Positions 1 through 9,284 of a DNA stretch of 59,814 nt are shown here, one piece after another. This DNA comes from Succinivibrionaceae bacterium (lineage in GTDB: Bacteria > Pseudomonadota > Gammaproteobacteria > Enterobacterales > Succinivibrionaceae): the NCBI GenBank assembly GCA_017480795.1, contig JAFURY010000041.1:1-59814 (forward strand). The letters are read 5' to 3'. Position numbers and translations under genes: made by a program. The notes under the pieces are model-generated. The model had not been told where the DNA came from. It saw nothing but the letters and a program-made list of their open reading frames with translations, and did no database searches. Position 1 is the stretch's first letter. The number at the start of each line of letters is the position of its first letter.

Positions 1-2
1 GA

Positions 3-134
3 AGAACATCGGGCTATTTCCTGGTTAAAGACATCAAAGGCAATGTTTTATCAAACGGCGTTTCCTATAAGAAGTTGAAACTTATACAGAAACGAAGGAA
101 TTTTATTGTAGATAAACGTGATGCAAATCACTAA
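3..134 (+). CDS. 3' end of an unidentified ORF (partial, cut by window edge)
   Basis: An open frame enters from the left edge and stops at TAA 132-134, giving 43 residues that start in the motif TSGYFLVKDIKGN and end in a basic tail (KKLKLIQKRRNF). The composition is protein-like, but I do not recognise the family. If pssA starts at 151 the two genes do not overlap. A second, shorter frame (positions 1-78) is also open, so the assignment is tentative. Confidence 0.3.
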   Translation, partial: RTSGYFLVKDIKGNVLSNGVSYKKLKLIQKRRNFIVDKRDANH

Positions 135-150
135 ATGTCACGGACTAGTT

Positions 151-1512
151 ATGAGCATGTTCAGACTGCCAAGAAGAGACAGCGACAGAGTGGGCAGACT
201 GCCCGCCTTCAGCGTCCCTGCGACCTCGATATCCGTTCTGGAAACGCCCGACAGCTTCCGGTGCGAACTGATAAACATGATCAGAAGTGCCAGCCGGCGC
301 ATCTACATCACCGCCCTGTATCTGCAGGATGACGAATGCGGACGCATGATTCTTGACGAGCTGTACAAGCGCGCCCAGGAATGTCCTTCTCTGAAAATCT
401 ACATTCTGGTGGATTTTCACCGGGCTCAGCGCGGGCTTATGGGCAAGGGCAAGCAATGCGGCAACAATGTGATGTACCGTCAGTACATGCTCAAATACCC
501 CGATGCCAAAATCTCCTTCCTGGGAGTGCCTGTCAAAACCAAGGAAGTGTTTGGAGTGCTTCACCTCAAAGGCTTCATTTTCGACGACACCGTGTTTTAT
601 TCCGGCGCCAGCATCAACAACGTGTATCTGGGCTATGAAGGCAAATACCGTCTGGATCGCTATCAGAAAATCGAATCGCCGGAACTTGCCGGTTGCATGA
701 CGGCATATCTGCTCAACTTTATCATCAGTTCTCCCGCCGTTACCGATCTCACGCAGGAAACCATTCCCACAGCCAAGGAGATCGGCGACAAAATCGGCAA
801 ATTCAAAAGACTGCTGAAAAGGTCGAGCTACGACATCGCTCCCATGCAGCGGGGGGACGGCTGCCTTGCGGTGACTCCGCTGTGCGGTCTTGGCAACGGT
901 CTTAACCGGCTCAACCGAACGATAATATCCCTGATGAGGATGACCAAGAAGAAAATTGTCATCTGCACCCCATATTTCAACATGCCGGCCAGCGTGTCAA
1001 GAACTGTGACCAATCTGCTGGAGAGAGGAGTAGAAACAACCCTGATCATCGGGGACAAGGTGGCCAACGATTTCTACATCCCCGAGGATCAGCCCTTCAA
1101 CCGGGTCGCGGCGGTTCCTTACCTGTACGAAGGATTCATCAGAGAATTCTGCCGAAAACACCAGGCGTACATCGATAGTCGCCAGCTGAACGTGATGATG
1201 TGGAAGGACGGAAGCAACACCTATCATGTCAAGGGCATATACATCGACGATACCTGCTATCTTCTTACCGGCAACAATCTCAACCCGAGAGCCTGGAGAC
1301 TTGATATTGAAAACGGCATCGTGCTGCAGGATCCCCAGCGCCTGATGAAAGACAAGTTCGAACACGAAATCAATTATATTCTTGACCACACCACCCGGAT
1401 CAGCCACTGGACGGAGATCGAAAAGTTTGATGATTTTCCGGAAAGAGTCAAAAACTACATGAAGAAAATCATGCGGCTCAAACTTCATATGCTCATCAAG
1501 AGAATCATCTGA
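151..1512 (+). CDS. pssA: CDP-diacylglycerol-serine O-phosphatidyltransferase (phosphatidylserine synthase)
   Basis: The product makes phosphatidylserine from CDP-diacylglycerol and L-serine, the committed step to phosphatidylethanolamine. It belongs to the phospholipase-D superfamily type found in enteric bacteria, which is membrane- and ribosome-associated. Two HKD motifs are visible: HLKGFIFDD in the N-terminal half and HVKGIYIDD in the C-terminal half, the latter followed by LLTGNNLNPRAWRLD, which is nearly identical to E. coli PssA. From ATG 151 the protein is 453 residues, against 451 in E. coli. Upstream ATG 121 and GTG 118 would add residues without homology, and no start has a strong ribosome site. 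recG begins three bases after the stop, so the two genes are probably co-transcribed. Confidence 0.93.
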   Translation: MSMFRLPRRDSDRVGRLPAFSVPATSISVLETPDSFRCELINMIRSASRRIYITALYLQDDECGRMILDELYKRAQECPSLKIYILVDFHRAQRGLMGKGKQCGNNVMYRQYMLKYPDAKISFLGVPVKTKEVFGVLHLKGFIFDDTVFYSGASINNVYLGYEGKYRLDRYQKIESPELAGCMTAYLLNFIISSPAVTDLTQETIPTAKEIGDKIGKFKRLLKRSSYDIAPMQRGDGCLAVTPLCGLGNGLNRLNRTIISLMRMTKKKIVICTPYFNMPASVSRTVTNLLERGVETTLIIGDKVANDFYIPEDQPFNRVAAVPYLYEGFIREFCRKHQAYIDSRQLNVMMWKDGSNTYHVKGIYIDDTCYLLTGNNLNPRAWRLDIENGIVLQDPQRLMKDKFEHEINYILDHTTRISHWTEIEKFDDFPERVKNYMKKIMRLKLHMLIKRII

Positions 1513-1515
1513 TCT

Positions 1516-3585
1516 ATGCTTGACGAACCTCTGACATCCCTGCCGCGGATCGGGAAAAAGCTGGCGGAAAAATTTCAGAACATCGGCATCAACAGAGTGC
1601 GCGATCTGCTCTTTCATCTTCCTGCGAGATATGAGGATCATACCAGGCTGGTTCTTTCCCGCCAGGTCCAGACCGACGACAACATCCTGGTGGGAGGAAC
1701 GATCCGCTCCGTCGTAAACAAAAGCACCCGCGCGGGCGCCATACTTGAGTGCAGTTTCACCGAGCAGGACGGCAATCTGATAAAGGCCGGTTTCTGGCAC
1801 CTCTACCCCAATCAGATCCGAATCTTCGAGGTCGGCAAATACATAGTATGCTACGGCAAGGTTGTATCTGACATGTACGGCTGCCAGATGAAGCATCCGA
1901 CCCAATGGATAAGCAGAAGCAGGGACGATGTCGTGCTGCCCAAGCATCTTTCTCCGATCTACCCCGCCACCGAAGGTCTGAAATCCGATAAAATCGCCGA
2001 TCTGGCAAAACTTGCCCTGGAAATGGCCCGGAAAGAAGGCATCGAGGAGCTGCTTCCCGCCTCCGCCACCAACGGAATAACGCTTCTTGAAGCGCTTGAA
2101 TTCCTGCACAACGTGCCAAGCGGATACGACACTCAGAAGATCGTCAACGGCGCCTGCCAGGAGCGCAACCGGATCGTGCTGGAGGAAATGACCGCCAACA
2201 CCGCGGCGGTTTATGCCGCCAGAGCCAAAAACAGCCACTTTTCAACCTATCCCCTGGTAAGCCGAGGGCATCTTAGGCAACGGCTGCTTGCCGGCCTCGG
2301 CTTCAGTCCCACCGGCGCCCAGATGAGAGTCACCGCCGAAATCGATCATGACATGGCAGGATCGGTTCCCATGATGCGACTGCTTCAGGGAGACGTAGGT
2401 TCCGGAAAAACGCTGGTGGCGGCCATGAGCGCGCTTAACGCCGCGGAAAACGGCTATCAGACCGCCATCATGGCCCCGACCGAAATTCTCGCCTCCCAGC
2501 ACTATCAGAAATTCACCGCGCTGCTTGCGCCAATGGGGATCTGCACCGTCCTGATAAACGGCCGGCTGAAGGCCAGGGAACGCAAGGAGGCGCTGGAGAA
2601 AATCGCCAGCGGCGCCGCGCAGATAGTCATCGGCACCCATGCGCTGTTTCAGGAGCAGGTCGCATTCTCAAAACTGGGGTACGTCATTATCGACGAACAG
2701 CATCGCTTCGGCGTGGAGCAGCGGCTGAAGCTGCTCTCCAAGGGCCAGAACGGGAACTGTATCCCCCATCAGCTTATCATGACGGCGACGCCGATTCCGC
2801 GAACGCTGGCCATGACCAGCTACGCCGATCTCAGCGTATCCTCCATTGACGAGCTTCCGCCGGGAAGAAAGCCCATCACCACCAAGCTGATCGGAAACCG
2901 GATCAGATACAAGCTCATCAACCGCATAAGAGACGTGTGCGTCAACAAAAAGTGGCAGGTCTACTGGGTCTGCCCGCTGATAGAGGAATCGGAGGTGCTG
3001 GACTGCGCCGCCGCCGAGCGCGAGTTTGAACAGCTGAAACAGGAACTGCCGGAAATCAGAATCGGACTTGTACACGGCAAAATGAGCGGAGAGGACAAGC
3101 AGACAACAATGAGCGAATTCAAAAGCGGCAGCCTGGACATGCTGGTTGCCACCACCGTCATCGAGGTGGGGGTGGACGTGCCGAACGCCAACATCATAGT
3201 TATCGAGGATCCCCAGAGGCTCGGACTTGCTCAGCTTCATCAGCTGCGGGGACGGGTGGGACGCGGACAGCAGCAGGCCTTCTGCATGCTCTACAGCACC
3301 TCGGAACTGAATCCTACCGCCAGGGAGCGGCTTGAATTTCTCTGCGGAACCACCGACGGTCTGAAAATAGCCCAGAAGGATCTTGAGATCCGCGGCCCCG
3401 GAGAATACCTTGGAACCAAGCAGACCGGCGTCGCAGGAATGAAAATCGCCGATCTTTTCAAGGATCAGGCGCTGATCCCTCAGGCCAACCAGCTGGCCAG
3501 AGTCATCACCGACAGCGATCCTGCGACGGCGCAGAAGCTTGTCAAACGGTGGACCCGCACGGAATCCGCTTTCACGCAGGCTTGA
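1516..3585 (+). CDS. recG: ATP-dependent DNA helicase RecG
   Basis: RecG remodels stalled replication forks and branch-migrates Holliday junctions. The 689-residue product is the normal family length. The N-terminal wedge/OB domain starts LTSLPRIGKKLAEKF. It is followed by superfamily 2 helicase motifs: Walker A in LLQGDVGSGKT, motif II DEQH in IIDEQHRFG, motif III MTATPIPRT, and motif VI QLRGRVGRG. The ATG lies three bases after the pssA stop, and an AsmA-like gene follows 17 bases downstream. This is not the spoT-trmH-recG order of E. coli; spoT lies 38 kb away in this window. Confidence 0.96.
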   Translation: MLDEPLTSLPRIGKKLAEKFQNIGINRVRDLLFHLPARYEDHTRLVLSRQVQTDDNILVGGTIRSVVNKSTRAGAILECSFTEQDGNLIKAGFWHLYPNQIRIFEVGKYIVCYGKVVSDMYGCQMKHPTQWISRSRDDVVLPKHLSPIYPATEGLKSDKIADLAKLALEMARKEGIEELLPASATNGITLLEALEFLHNVPSGYDTQKIVNGACQERNRIVLEEMTANTAAVYAARAKNSHFSTYPLVSRGHLRQRLLAGLGFSPTGAQMRVTAEIDHDMAGSVPMMRLLQGDVGSGKTLVAAMSALNAAENGYQTAIMAPTEILASQHYQKFTALLAPMGICTVLINGRLKARERKEALEKIASGAAQIVIGTHALFQEQVAFSKLGYVIIDEQHRFGVEQRLKLLSKGQNGNCIPHQLIMTATPIPRTLAMTSYADLSVSSIDELPPGRKPITTKLIGNRIRYKLINRIRDVCVNKKWQVYWVCPLIEESEVLDCAAAEREFEQLKQELPEIRIGLVHGKMSGEDKQTTMSEFKSGSLDMLVATTVIEVGVDVPNANIIVIEDPQRLGLAQLHQLRGRVGRGQQQAFCMLYSTSELNPTARERLEFLCGTTDGLKIAQKDLEIRGPGEYLGTKQTGVAGMKIADLFKDQALIPQANQLARVITDSDPATAQKLVKRWTRTESAFTQA

Positions 3586-3602
3586 CGGCACAGGTAGCAC
3601 CA

Positions 3603-5501
3603 ATGAGAATCGTATCAAGGGTCATTATCATCCTGGGACTTATTGCCCTTATAACCGTCGCGGGCTCCTATCTCTACCTCCGAAGCAGTTATGTCATCGA
3701 ACCGCTGGCGAAGCTCATAAAGGAGCAGACAGGATTTGAAGTTTCAATCGGCGACATCAGCTACAACCCCGTCTACCCGGACACCGTCCTGCTGAAACGC
3801 GTCAGCATAGGAACAAGCTTCGAGGCCGATCAGATCTATGCGGAATTTGACAGTTCGCTGCTGATCGAGCGCAAACTGAAGATCCGGGAGCTGGAATTCA
3901 TCAATTCAAGGCTTAACCTGGACACTCTGCCAGAATTGGCCGGCAAGGGCGACCTGTTCCATGAGATCACGATCCAGGATCTCCATCTCAAGGACTTCAA
4001 TCTGAAAAGCAGTAATCTGAGCATCGACGGCAGCATCATCGAGCTCAGCAACCTTGACATTCTGAAGGACGGACGGCCGAACGTTCCCCGGAACTTTTTC
4101 GCCAATCTTTTCGCCAACCGCCTGAAATACAACGATATTATCCTCCACGGCTTCAATACCACCTTTCACTACACGGACGAAAAGATCACAATCGAGGAAC
4201 TGAGAACCAATTTCAGGGAGGGCAGCCTGTACACCAAGCTGGACATTTACCCGATCCTCAAGCAGGCCACCATCAGAAAACTTGATATCTCCGGGATAAA
4301 CACCACCATCGATCCGGAGTCGGCGAAAGAGTTTTCCGACTGGAAATTCGACGTTTACGATTCGGTGATCAGCAACTGCTCGGTGGAAATCCCCGGATTT
4401 GCGACCGCTCTGCGCGATCTCAATCTGAACGTCAACGATCTTACCTGGCAGAACGGCAGCATCGAGCACATCAGCTTTGTCAGCCGCATCGGTTCGCTGC
4501 GCCACAACGACAGCGAAATCCAGAACGTAACCCTTTCAGCCAGCCAGCCGATAAGCAATCCTGTATCCCATATCCTGATTTCAGGCGAGTACAGCAACGG
4601 TTATTTTGAAAGCTACATCAAGCAGGACAAGCGAACCGACATCATCGACATTCAGGAAATAAGTCTAAAAGAACTGCATCTTGACAATGCAGCCAAGGAT
4701 CAGCTGCAGCAGATTCTTGATTACATTCCTTACCGGCAAATCAATTTCAGAGTGGTGAACATCCAGGACATCTACTACGACTCCATGGACGAGTACAATC
4801 CTGTATTTATCCGCAACGGAAGCTTCTTTGCCAATCACATCCAGTACAGAGACGGACTCTTCAGTTCCTCTAACCGACGCTCCCATATCGAAATTTTCGC
4901 CGATGAGCTGGCTTTGACCGAAATAGACGTGAAAAACATGAACTCGGCGCTGACATTGGACGACAAGGGACTGCTCGCAATTTCTACGGCCACGGCCGCC
5001 CTCAACGGCGGCACCGTGTCGGCAACAGGCACCTACGACACCGACAGCGGAACAGCCAGAATCGACATTCAGGGCTCCTCCGTGGGTTTCGGCTACGGAA
5101 ACCTCATTTTCAAGGGTCACCAGACCGTGGGGGAATCCGATTTCAGCCTGGCGCTGCTCCATAAAACCGGAGAAAACGAGGATGGCGTCACTGATATTTC
5201 AGGTTCGATCAATCTGAAAAACGTGGTCATAAGCAATATGGATCTGGAGCAGTTGAGAAATTCAGCAGGGAGCGGCATCACCACCAACTGGATCCAGTGC
5301 CTCAGCTCGGCCAGGAACCTCATGGCCGACAGCGCCTCCATAAACCTTAGCAAGCGGGGAAACGCCTACCAGATCCGCGGCGCGGTGGATGCCATAAGCC
5401 GGGTGTACGAGATCAACGCCAGCTTTCACGAACCCCCGGTGAAGACCGACAGCATAGAGATCACCGCCACGGACAAAACACCGTCAGCGGAATCAAACTA
5501 A
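3603..5501 (+). CDS. AsmA-like inner-membrane-anchored periplasmic protein
   Basis: The 632-residue protein starts with an N-terminal membrane anchor (about residues 5-24: VIIILGLIALITVAGSYLYL), followed by a long periplasmic region of alternating beta-strand character. The pattern right after the anchor (LIKEQTGFEVSIGDISYNP, then KRVSIG) is that of AsmA/YhdP/TamB-like proteins, where a membrane helix leads into a beta-rich lipid-transfer groove. Known members affect phospholipid movement to the outer membrane and outer membrane protein assembly. The open frame extends back to 3549 inside recG, but ATG 3603 directly precedes the membrane anchor. Downstream of pssA and recG, it may share their transcript. 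The exact subfamily is not determined. Confidence 0.6.
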   Translation: MRIVSRVIIILGLIALITVAGSYLYLRSSYVIEPLAKLIKEQTGFEVSIGDISYNPVYPDTVLLKRVSIGTSFEADQIYAEFDSSLLIERKLKIRELEFINSRLNLDTLPELAGKGDLFHEITIQDLHLKDFNLKSSNLSIDGSIIELSNLDILKDGRPNVPRNFFANLFANRLKYNDIILHGFNTTFHYTDEKITIEELRTNFREGSLYTKLDIYPILKQATIRKLDISGINTTIDPESAKEFSDWKFDVYDSVISNCSVEIPGFATALRDLNLNVNDLTWQNGSIEHISFVSRIGSLRHNDSEIQNVTLSASQPISNPVSHILISGEYSNGYFESYIKQDKRTDIIDIQEISLKELHLDNAAKDQLQQILDYIPYRQINFRVVNIQDIYYDSMDEYNPVFIRNGSFFANHIQYRDGLFSSSNRRSHIEIFADELALTEIDVKNMNSALTLDDKGLLAISTATAALNGGTVSATGTYDTDSGTARIDIQGSSVGFGYGNLIFKGHQTVGESDFSLALLHKTGENEDGVTDISGSINLKNVVISNMDLEQLRNSAGSGITTNWIQCLSSARNLMADSASINLSKRGNAYQIRGAVDAISRVYEINASFHEPPVKTDSIEITATDKTPSAESN

Positions 5502-5617
5502 AAAACGCGCGGCAGATCCATCGAGTCCGGCCGACGCCCAGCACGGTGAAAACCCGGACGAAGCATCCCCGTCTTGCGATCGGAGTGAAAGAGAACGAAC
5601 CTGGCCGCCTCGGCAGG

Positions 5618-6631
5618 TTATTCCTCCGCTCCGTCCCCATCCACGGATTTGTTCTTCAGTCCATCGGCCTTTGCGTCATCAGGGCATGAAGTTTGATTTA
5701 TGGAATTTTCAAGAATCTGCGATTGCTCATCGGCGCTGTAGGTGGTGCCGTCCTTCACGTATGCGGCTGCCTCCTTCTTTTTCAGATCGTACACATCCTG
5801 CAGGCTTGCATGGATCTCCACTCCGATGAAAACGATCAGCCAGCTTACGTAAATCCATACCAGCAGTATCGGAACCACGGCGATGGCTCCGTAAATGTTC
5901 TGATATGAAGGGAAATAGATGATGTAAAGGGAAAAGAGACGTTTGCCAACCTCCAGCAGTATCGCCGCCACCAGGGCGCCCACCATGGCGTAAGGAACTC
6001 TTATCTTGCGGTTCGGCACTACCGAATACATCAGCAGCAGCGCGACAAACGAGAACATCACCGGAAGGATCTTGATGACTGTCCGCTGAACGAAAGGAAT
6101 AATGCCGAAACCGTCGTCAATCTGGTATGAAAGAGCGTAGGAGGTAAGAGCGAGACTGCTGCCGATCAGGATCGGACCCAGAGTTATCACCATCCAGTAC
6201 ACGCTGACCGTCGTCAGCAGAGGCCTTTTCTCCTTGCACTTCCAGATGTGATTGATGGAACTGTCGATGGACTGAAGAAGCATCATTGACACCACCAGCA
6301 GGATCAGCGCGCCGATAATGGTGGTGTTGGATGCGTTGCGGGAAAAAATCTCCAGATTCTCCGTCAGAGTGTCGCTCGAAACCGGCATGAAATTGCTGAA
6401 GATCAGATCCTTGATATGCGCTTTGGTGCTTTCAAACACCGGCAGCGTGGACAGCATGGAAAACAGCACGGTGAAAAAAGGAACCAGCGACAGCAGGGTC
6501 ACATAAGCCAGGTGGCTGGCCTCCACGGTGATGCGATCATGAATATATCTTAACGCAAGGGCCTTCTGGAACAGCAGAAAACGCCCCAGATACGGAATTG
6601 AAATAATCCTGTCCTTGATACCTTTCTTCAT
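5618..6631 (-). CDS. yihY: YihY/BrkB family inner membrane protein
   Basis: This is an integral membrane protein of the YihY/virulence factor BrkB family, once called RNase BN, although that activity belongs to a different protein. The 337 residues contain about six hydrophobic spans. The family signature is visible in RITVEASHLAYVTLLSLVPF near residues 34-53 and in PNRKIRVPYAMVGALVAAILLEVGK in the middle. A polar, charged C-terminal tail of about 50 residues follows the last span. The molecular function of the family is unknown. The gene is convergent with the AsmA-like gene and divergent from the secreted protein gene at 6886. Confidence 0.85.
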   Translation of the reverse strand: MKKGIKDRIISIPYLGRFLLFQKALALRYIHDRITVEASHLAYVTLLSLVPFFTVLFSMLSTLPVFESTKAHIKDLIFSNFMPVSSDTLTENLEIFSRNASNTTIIGALILLVVSMMLLQSIDSSINHIWKCKEKRPLLTTVSVYWMVITLGPILIGSSLALTSYALSYQIDDGFGIIPFVQRTVIKILPVMFSFVALLLMYSVVPNRKIRVPYAMVGALVAAILLEVGKRLFSLYIIYFPSYQNIYGAIAVVPILLVWIYVSWLIVFIGVEIHASLQDVYDLKKKEAAAYVKDGTTYSADEQSQILENSINQTSCPDDAKADGLKNKSVDGDGAEE

Positions 6632-6885
6632 AAAAAAATCCAGAGATGAAATACTACCTGCGTATTTTAATATATCCGGACGAGAATCAGAAACATGAGC
6701 AAATTCGAAGCGCTAGCGATCTTTGGGAACACACCGGGCGCGAAAAAGGAGCTGGACAAAACCAAAACCGAAGGGACGCCCGCGGCATCACGATAAAACA
6801 ACGGCAAAGTGCGGAATCTCATCCTCCGCGCCCCAAATGTGATATGCTCGCCAAAGTAAAGCAGGACAGGCAAGCGGAGCTTTTC

Positions 6886-7827
6886 ATGATCAGACATATC
6901 TTAGGAGCATGCATTCTTATGGGTATCTTGTCATTTACGGCATCGGCCCGCGCCGATACCGACATTCTTCCCGAGGTGGAAGGCGGGCACCGCGAATACA
7001 GAGTGAAAAATCTGAATGACAAAATCGAATCCGAGAACATAAAATCCTTCCAGCTTACTCTCTACGAGCCTCAGATCTACAATCCCGCCCAGTATGAGGA
7101 AACATCGGACGAAGAAAGGGAAATACGGGCCAGAAAGCTTGAGCTGACCAAAAACGAGGACGGATCGCTTTCAGTTCGCGCCGAAGGGGAGAACATGTAC
7201 GCCAAAGGACGCGACGGAAGCAAATTCATCCTGGATTTCAAAACGGATGATCGGGACTACACCCGAAGACTCCAGCAGCTGGTTCGAAAACACAATCTTT
7301 CGTCAAACAACGGCTTCGTCTCCCATACCGACGGACTGCCATCCGGAGACGGAGACACTTTAAGCGTGGTTTATGAAAGCGGCGAAAAAATCTACAAAAC
7401 CGACAATGTGGACAGGATCATGAGTTTTGAGGCCGCCTACGACATATACAGTCTCTTTCGCGTCATGGCCACCGACAGCAAGCTTGACTTCACCACCGCC
7501 GGCTCGAATGTCCAGCTTTACGACGATCCCACTGTGCAGTGGCTTCAGGGACGATGGTCGGGCAAGCACTTCGGCCAGGAGTGTCTGGTGGAGTTCGAGG
7601 GCAACCATATAAGGATTTACTATGGCGGCAAGCTGACCGACGATACCGAATATGTCATTTTTGAAGGCGCCGTCAAACCGGCGGGAAAGGGAGCGGAAGA
7701 AGGAAAATCCGCAAGTTTCAACGCGTTTACCGGAATTTACAAGCAGAACAGTTTCACCCTTGACGCGCACGTTTACCGGAACCGTTCCTCCTCGCACGTA
7801 AGCCTCATGCGCCAGAAGAAGAAGTGA
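6886..7827 (+). CDS. Secreted protein of unknown function
   Basis: I do not recognise this family. ATG 6886 is preceded by GGAG at a good distance and opens a clear Sec signal peptide (MIRHILGACILMGILSFTASARA, cleavage near residue 23). An upstream in-frame start at 6646 would bury the signal peptide and is unlikely. The mature part of about 290 residues is charged and soluble-looking, with no membrane span or lipobox. Its C-terminal third (QWLQGRWSG, then EFEGNHIRIYYGG) resembles a small beta-barrel of lipocalin-like or DUF type, which is inference only. It is convergent with clcA, with a single base between the two stop codons, and probably monocistronic. Confidence 0.7.
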   Translation: MIRHILGACILMGILSFTASARADTDILPEVEGGHREYRVKNLNDKIESENIKSFQLTLYEPQIYNPAQYEETSDEEREIRARKLELTKNEDGSLSVRAEGENMYAKGRDGSKFILDFKTDDRDYTRRLQQLVRKHNLSSNNGFVSHTDGLPSGDGDTLSVVYESGEKIYKTDNVDRIMSFEAAYDIYSLFRVMATDSKLDFTTAGSNVQLYDDPTVQWLQGRWSGKHFGQECLVEFEGNHIRIYYGGKLTDDTEYVIFEGAVKPAGKGAEEGKSASFNAFTGIYKQNSFTLDAHVYRNRSSSHVSLMRQKKK

Positions 7828-7828
7828 T

Positions 7829-9211
7829 CTACCCCCGAGACCGTCTCTGCGCGGCAAGTCTCAGAGTGCGGTTGAGGATCTGCGTGTAGATCGGCATTCC
7901 TCCCAGTTTCTGGGCGACGATGGTTGCTGTCAGCGTGGTGATCATCATGGGAAGCAGAAACTGATAGTTGTTGGTCATCTCGGTGGCCAGCACAATGCCG
8001 GTTACCGGCGCCCGCACCGATGCCGCGAAGATGGCGCACATGCCGGTGATGGCGAGAATGCCGGTTTCCGGAGCCCACGGCAACCCGGCTGTTTCCAGCG
8101 CCGTTCCCAGAATGGCCCCGAGAATCGTGCCGATGGCAAGACTTGGAGCGAAAATTCCTCCGGGGATCCCGCTGCAGAAGCACAGCATGATCCCCGCGGT
8201 CCGCGCCGCAAGCAGCGCCGCCAGCGTCGGCAGCGCAACATGCGAGCCGATCCAGGAAGGAATGGACATCATGCCCGAGCCGGCCGCATCGGGAACAGCC
8301 ACGGAAAGTATGCCGAACATTCCTCCCACCAGAAAAATCAGCAAAAGAGCGCGCATAAGCTTTCCGGAATGGATGCGGAGATACAGATCCTGAAAAAATC
8401 CGATCATCCGGTTGAAGCAGACGCCAAAGACGCCGGCGGCACACCCCAGGACGACAAACCAGACGTAGGATGCCGGTTCCGGAGTCGCAAAAACAGGAAG
8501 TCCGGCAAAGACCGGATCCGAGGATAGAATGCAGCAGCGGATCATGGCGGCTGTCACCACCGTGACCGCCACAATGTTCACCGACAGGAAGCTGTAGCGG
8601 AACTGCGGCCGCAGTTCCTCAAGCACAAACAGGAGCCCGGCAAGGGGAGCATTGAACGCGGCGGCAAGTCCGGCCGCGCCACCTGCGGCCAGCAGAGCCA
8701 TGGAATGCCTTTTGGGAAGAAGAGCCAGATCGGCGCCCATTTTGCCAAGATTGCCGCCGATCTGAATGGATGGTCCCTCGCGACCGAGAATCATGCCGGA
8801 ACTCAGAGAGGCCATTCCGCCCACCAGTTTCACCGGCAGCACCCGCCACCATCTCACCGGTCGCTTGCGATCCAGCGCTCCCTCGATTTCCGGAATTCCG
8901 GATCCTCCGGCCTCGGGGGCAAAACGGAAGGTAAGAAACAGAGCGAAGGCGGCCAGCAGCCCGGAGGAAACGAACAGCAGGAAATAATCGCCAGGCGATC
9001 CTTCGGAACCGGCGAACCACTCAAGCCGATAGATGGCGATCAGCTCGGGAAGCAGCTGAAAGACAACGCAGACAAAACCGATCATGGCGCCAAGCAGCGC
9101 TGCAAGGATCATAACCCTGCCGGGAACGATCTCCCTTTTGAGCAGACGCCTGATGGCCCGGCGGACCAGAAAACGATGGCGCTGCTTCCGGGAGATTTGA
9201 TTTGCATTCAT
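7829..9211 (-). CDS. clcA: H+/Cl- exchange transporter ClcA
   Basis: This is a CLC-family two-chloride/one-proton antiporter of the inner membrane, used in extreme acid resistance in enteric bacteria. All CLC selectivity signatures are present: GSGIPEIEG, GREGPSIQIG (with the gating glutamate), the proton glutamate in LFVLEELRPQFRY, and GIPGGIFAPSLAIG. ATG 9211 gives 460 residues. An in-frame TTG at 9229 would add six residues. The gene lies downstream of typA on the same strand, but a hairpin with a T-tract separates them, so it is probably transcribed on its own. Confidence 0.95.
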   Translation of the reverse strand: MNANQISRKQRHRFLVRRAIRRLLKREIVPGRVMILAALLGAMIGFVCVVFQLLPELIAIYRLEWFAGSEGSPGDYFLLFVSSGLLAAFALFLTFRFAPEAGGSGIPEIEGALDRKRPVRWWRVLPVKLVGGMASLSSGMILGREGPSIQIGGNLGKMGADLALLPKRHSMALLAAGGAAGLAAAFNAPLAGLLFVLEELRPQFRYSFLSVNIVAVTVVTAAMIRCCILSSDPVFAGLPVFATPEPASYVWFVVLGCAAGVFGVCFNRMIGFFQDLYLRIHSGKLMRALLLIFLVGGMFGILSVAVPDAAGSGMMSIPSWIGSHVALPTLAALLAARTAGIMLCFCSGIPGGIFAPSLAIGTILGAILGTALETAGLPWAPETGILAITGMCAIFAASVRAPVTGIVLATEMTNNYQFLLPMMITTLTATIVAQKLGGMPIYTQILNRTLRLAAQRRSRG

Positions 9212-9232
9212 AGCGACATTGCCCGACAAAAC

Positions 9233-9260
9233 GTAAAAAGCCGGAACCTGCGTCCCGGCC
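9233..9260 (-). terminator. Rho-independent terminator of typA
   Basis: On the minus strand GCCGG, a 10-base loop and CCGGC are followed by TTTTTACGTTTT. It lies 25 bases after the typA stop and just ahead of clcA. Confidence 0.7.
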
Positions 9261-9284
9261 TTTGCTTCCGCAACAAGATATCCG

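Noticed and set aside
997..2238. 413-codon minus-strand frame over pssA/recG
   Set aside because: Shadow of two well-supported genes, with no protein-like motifs.
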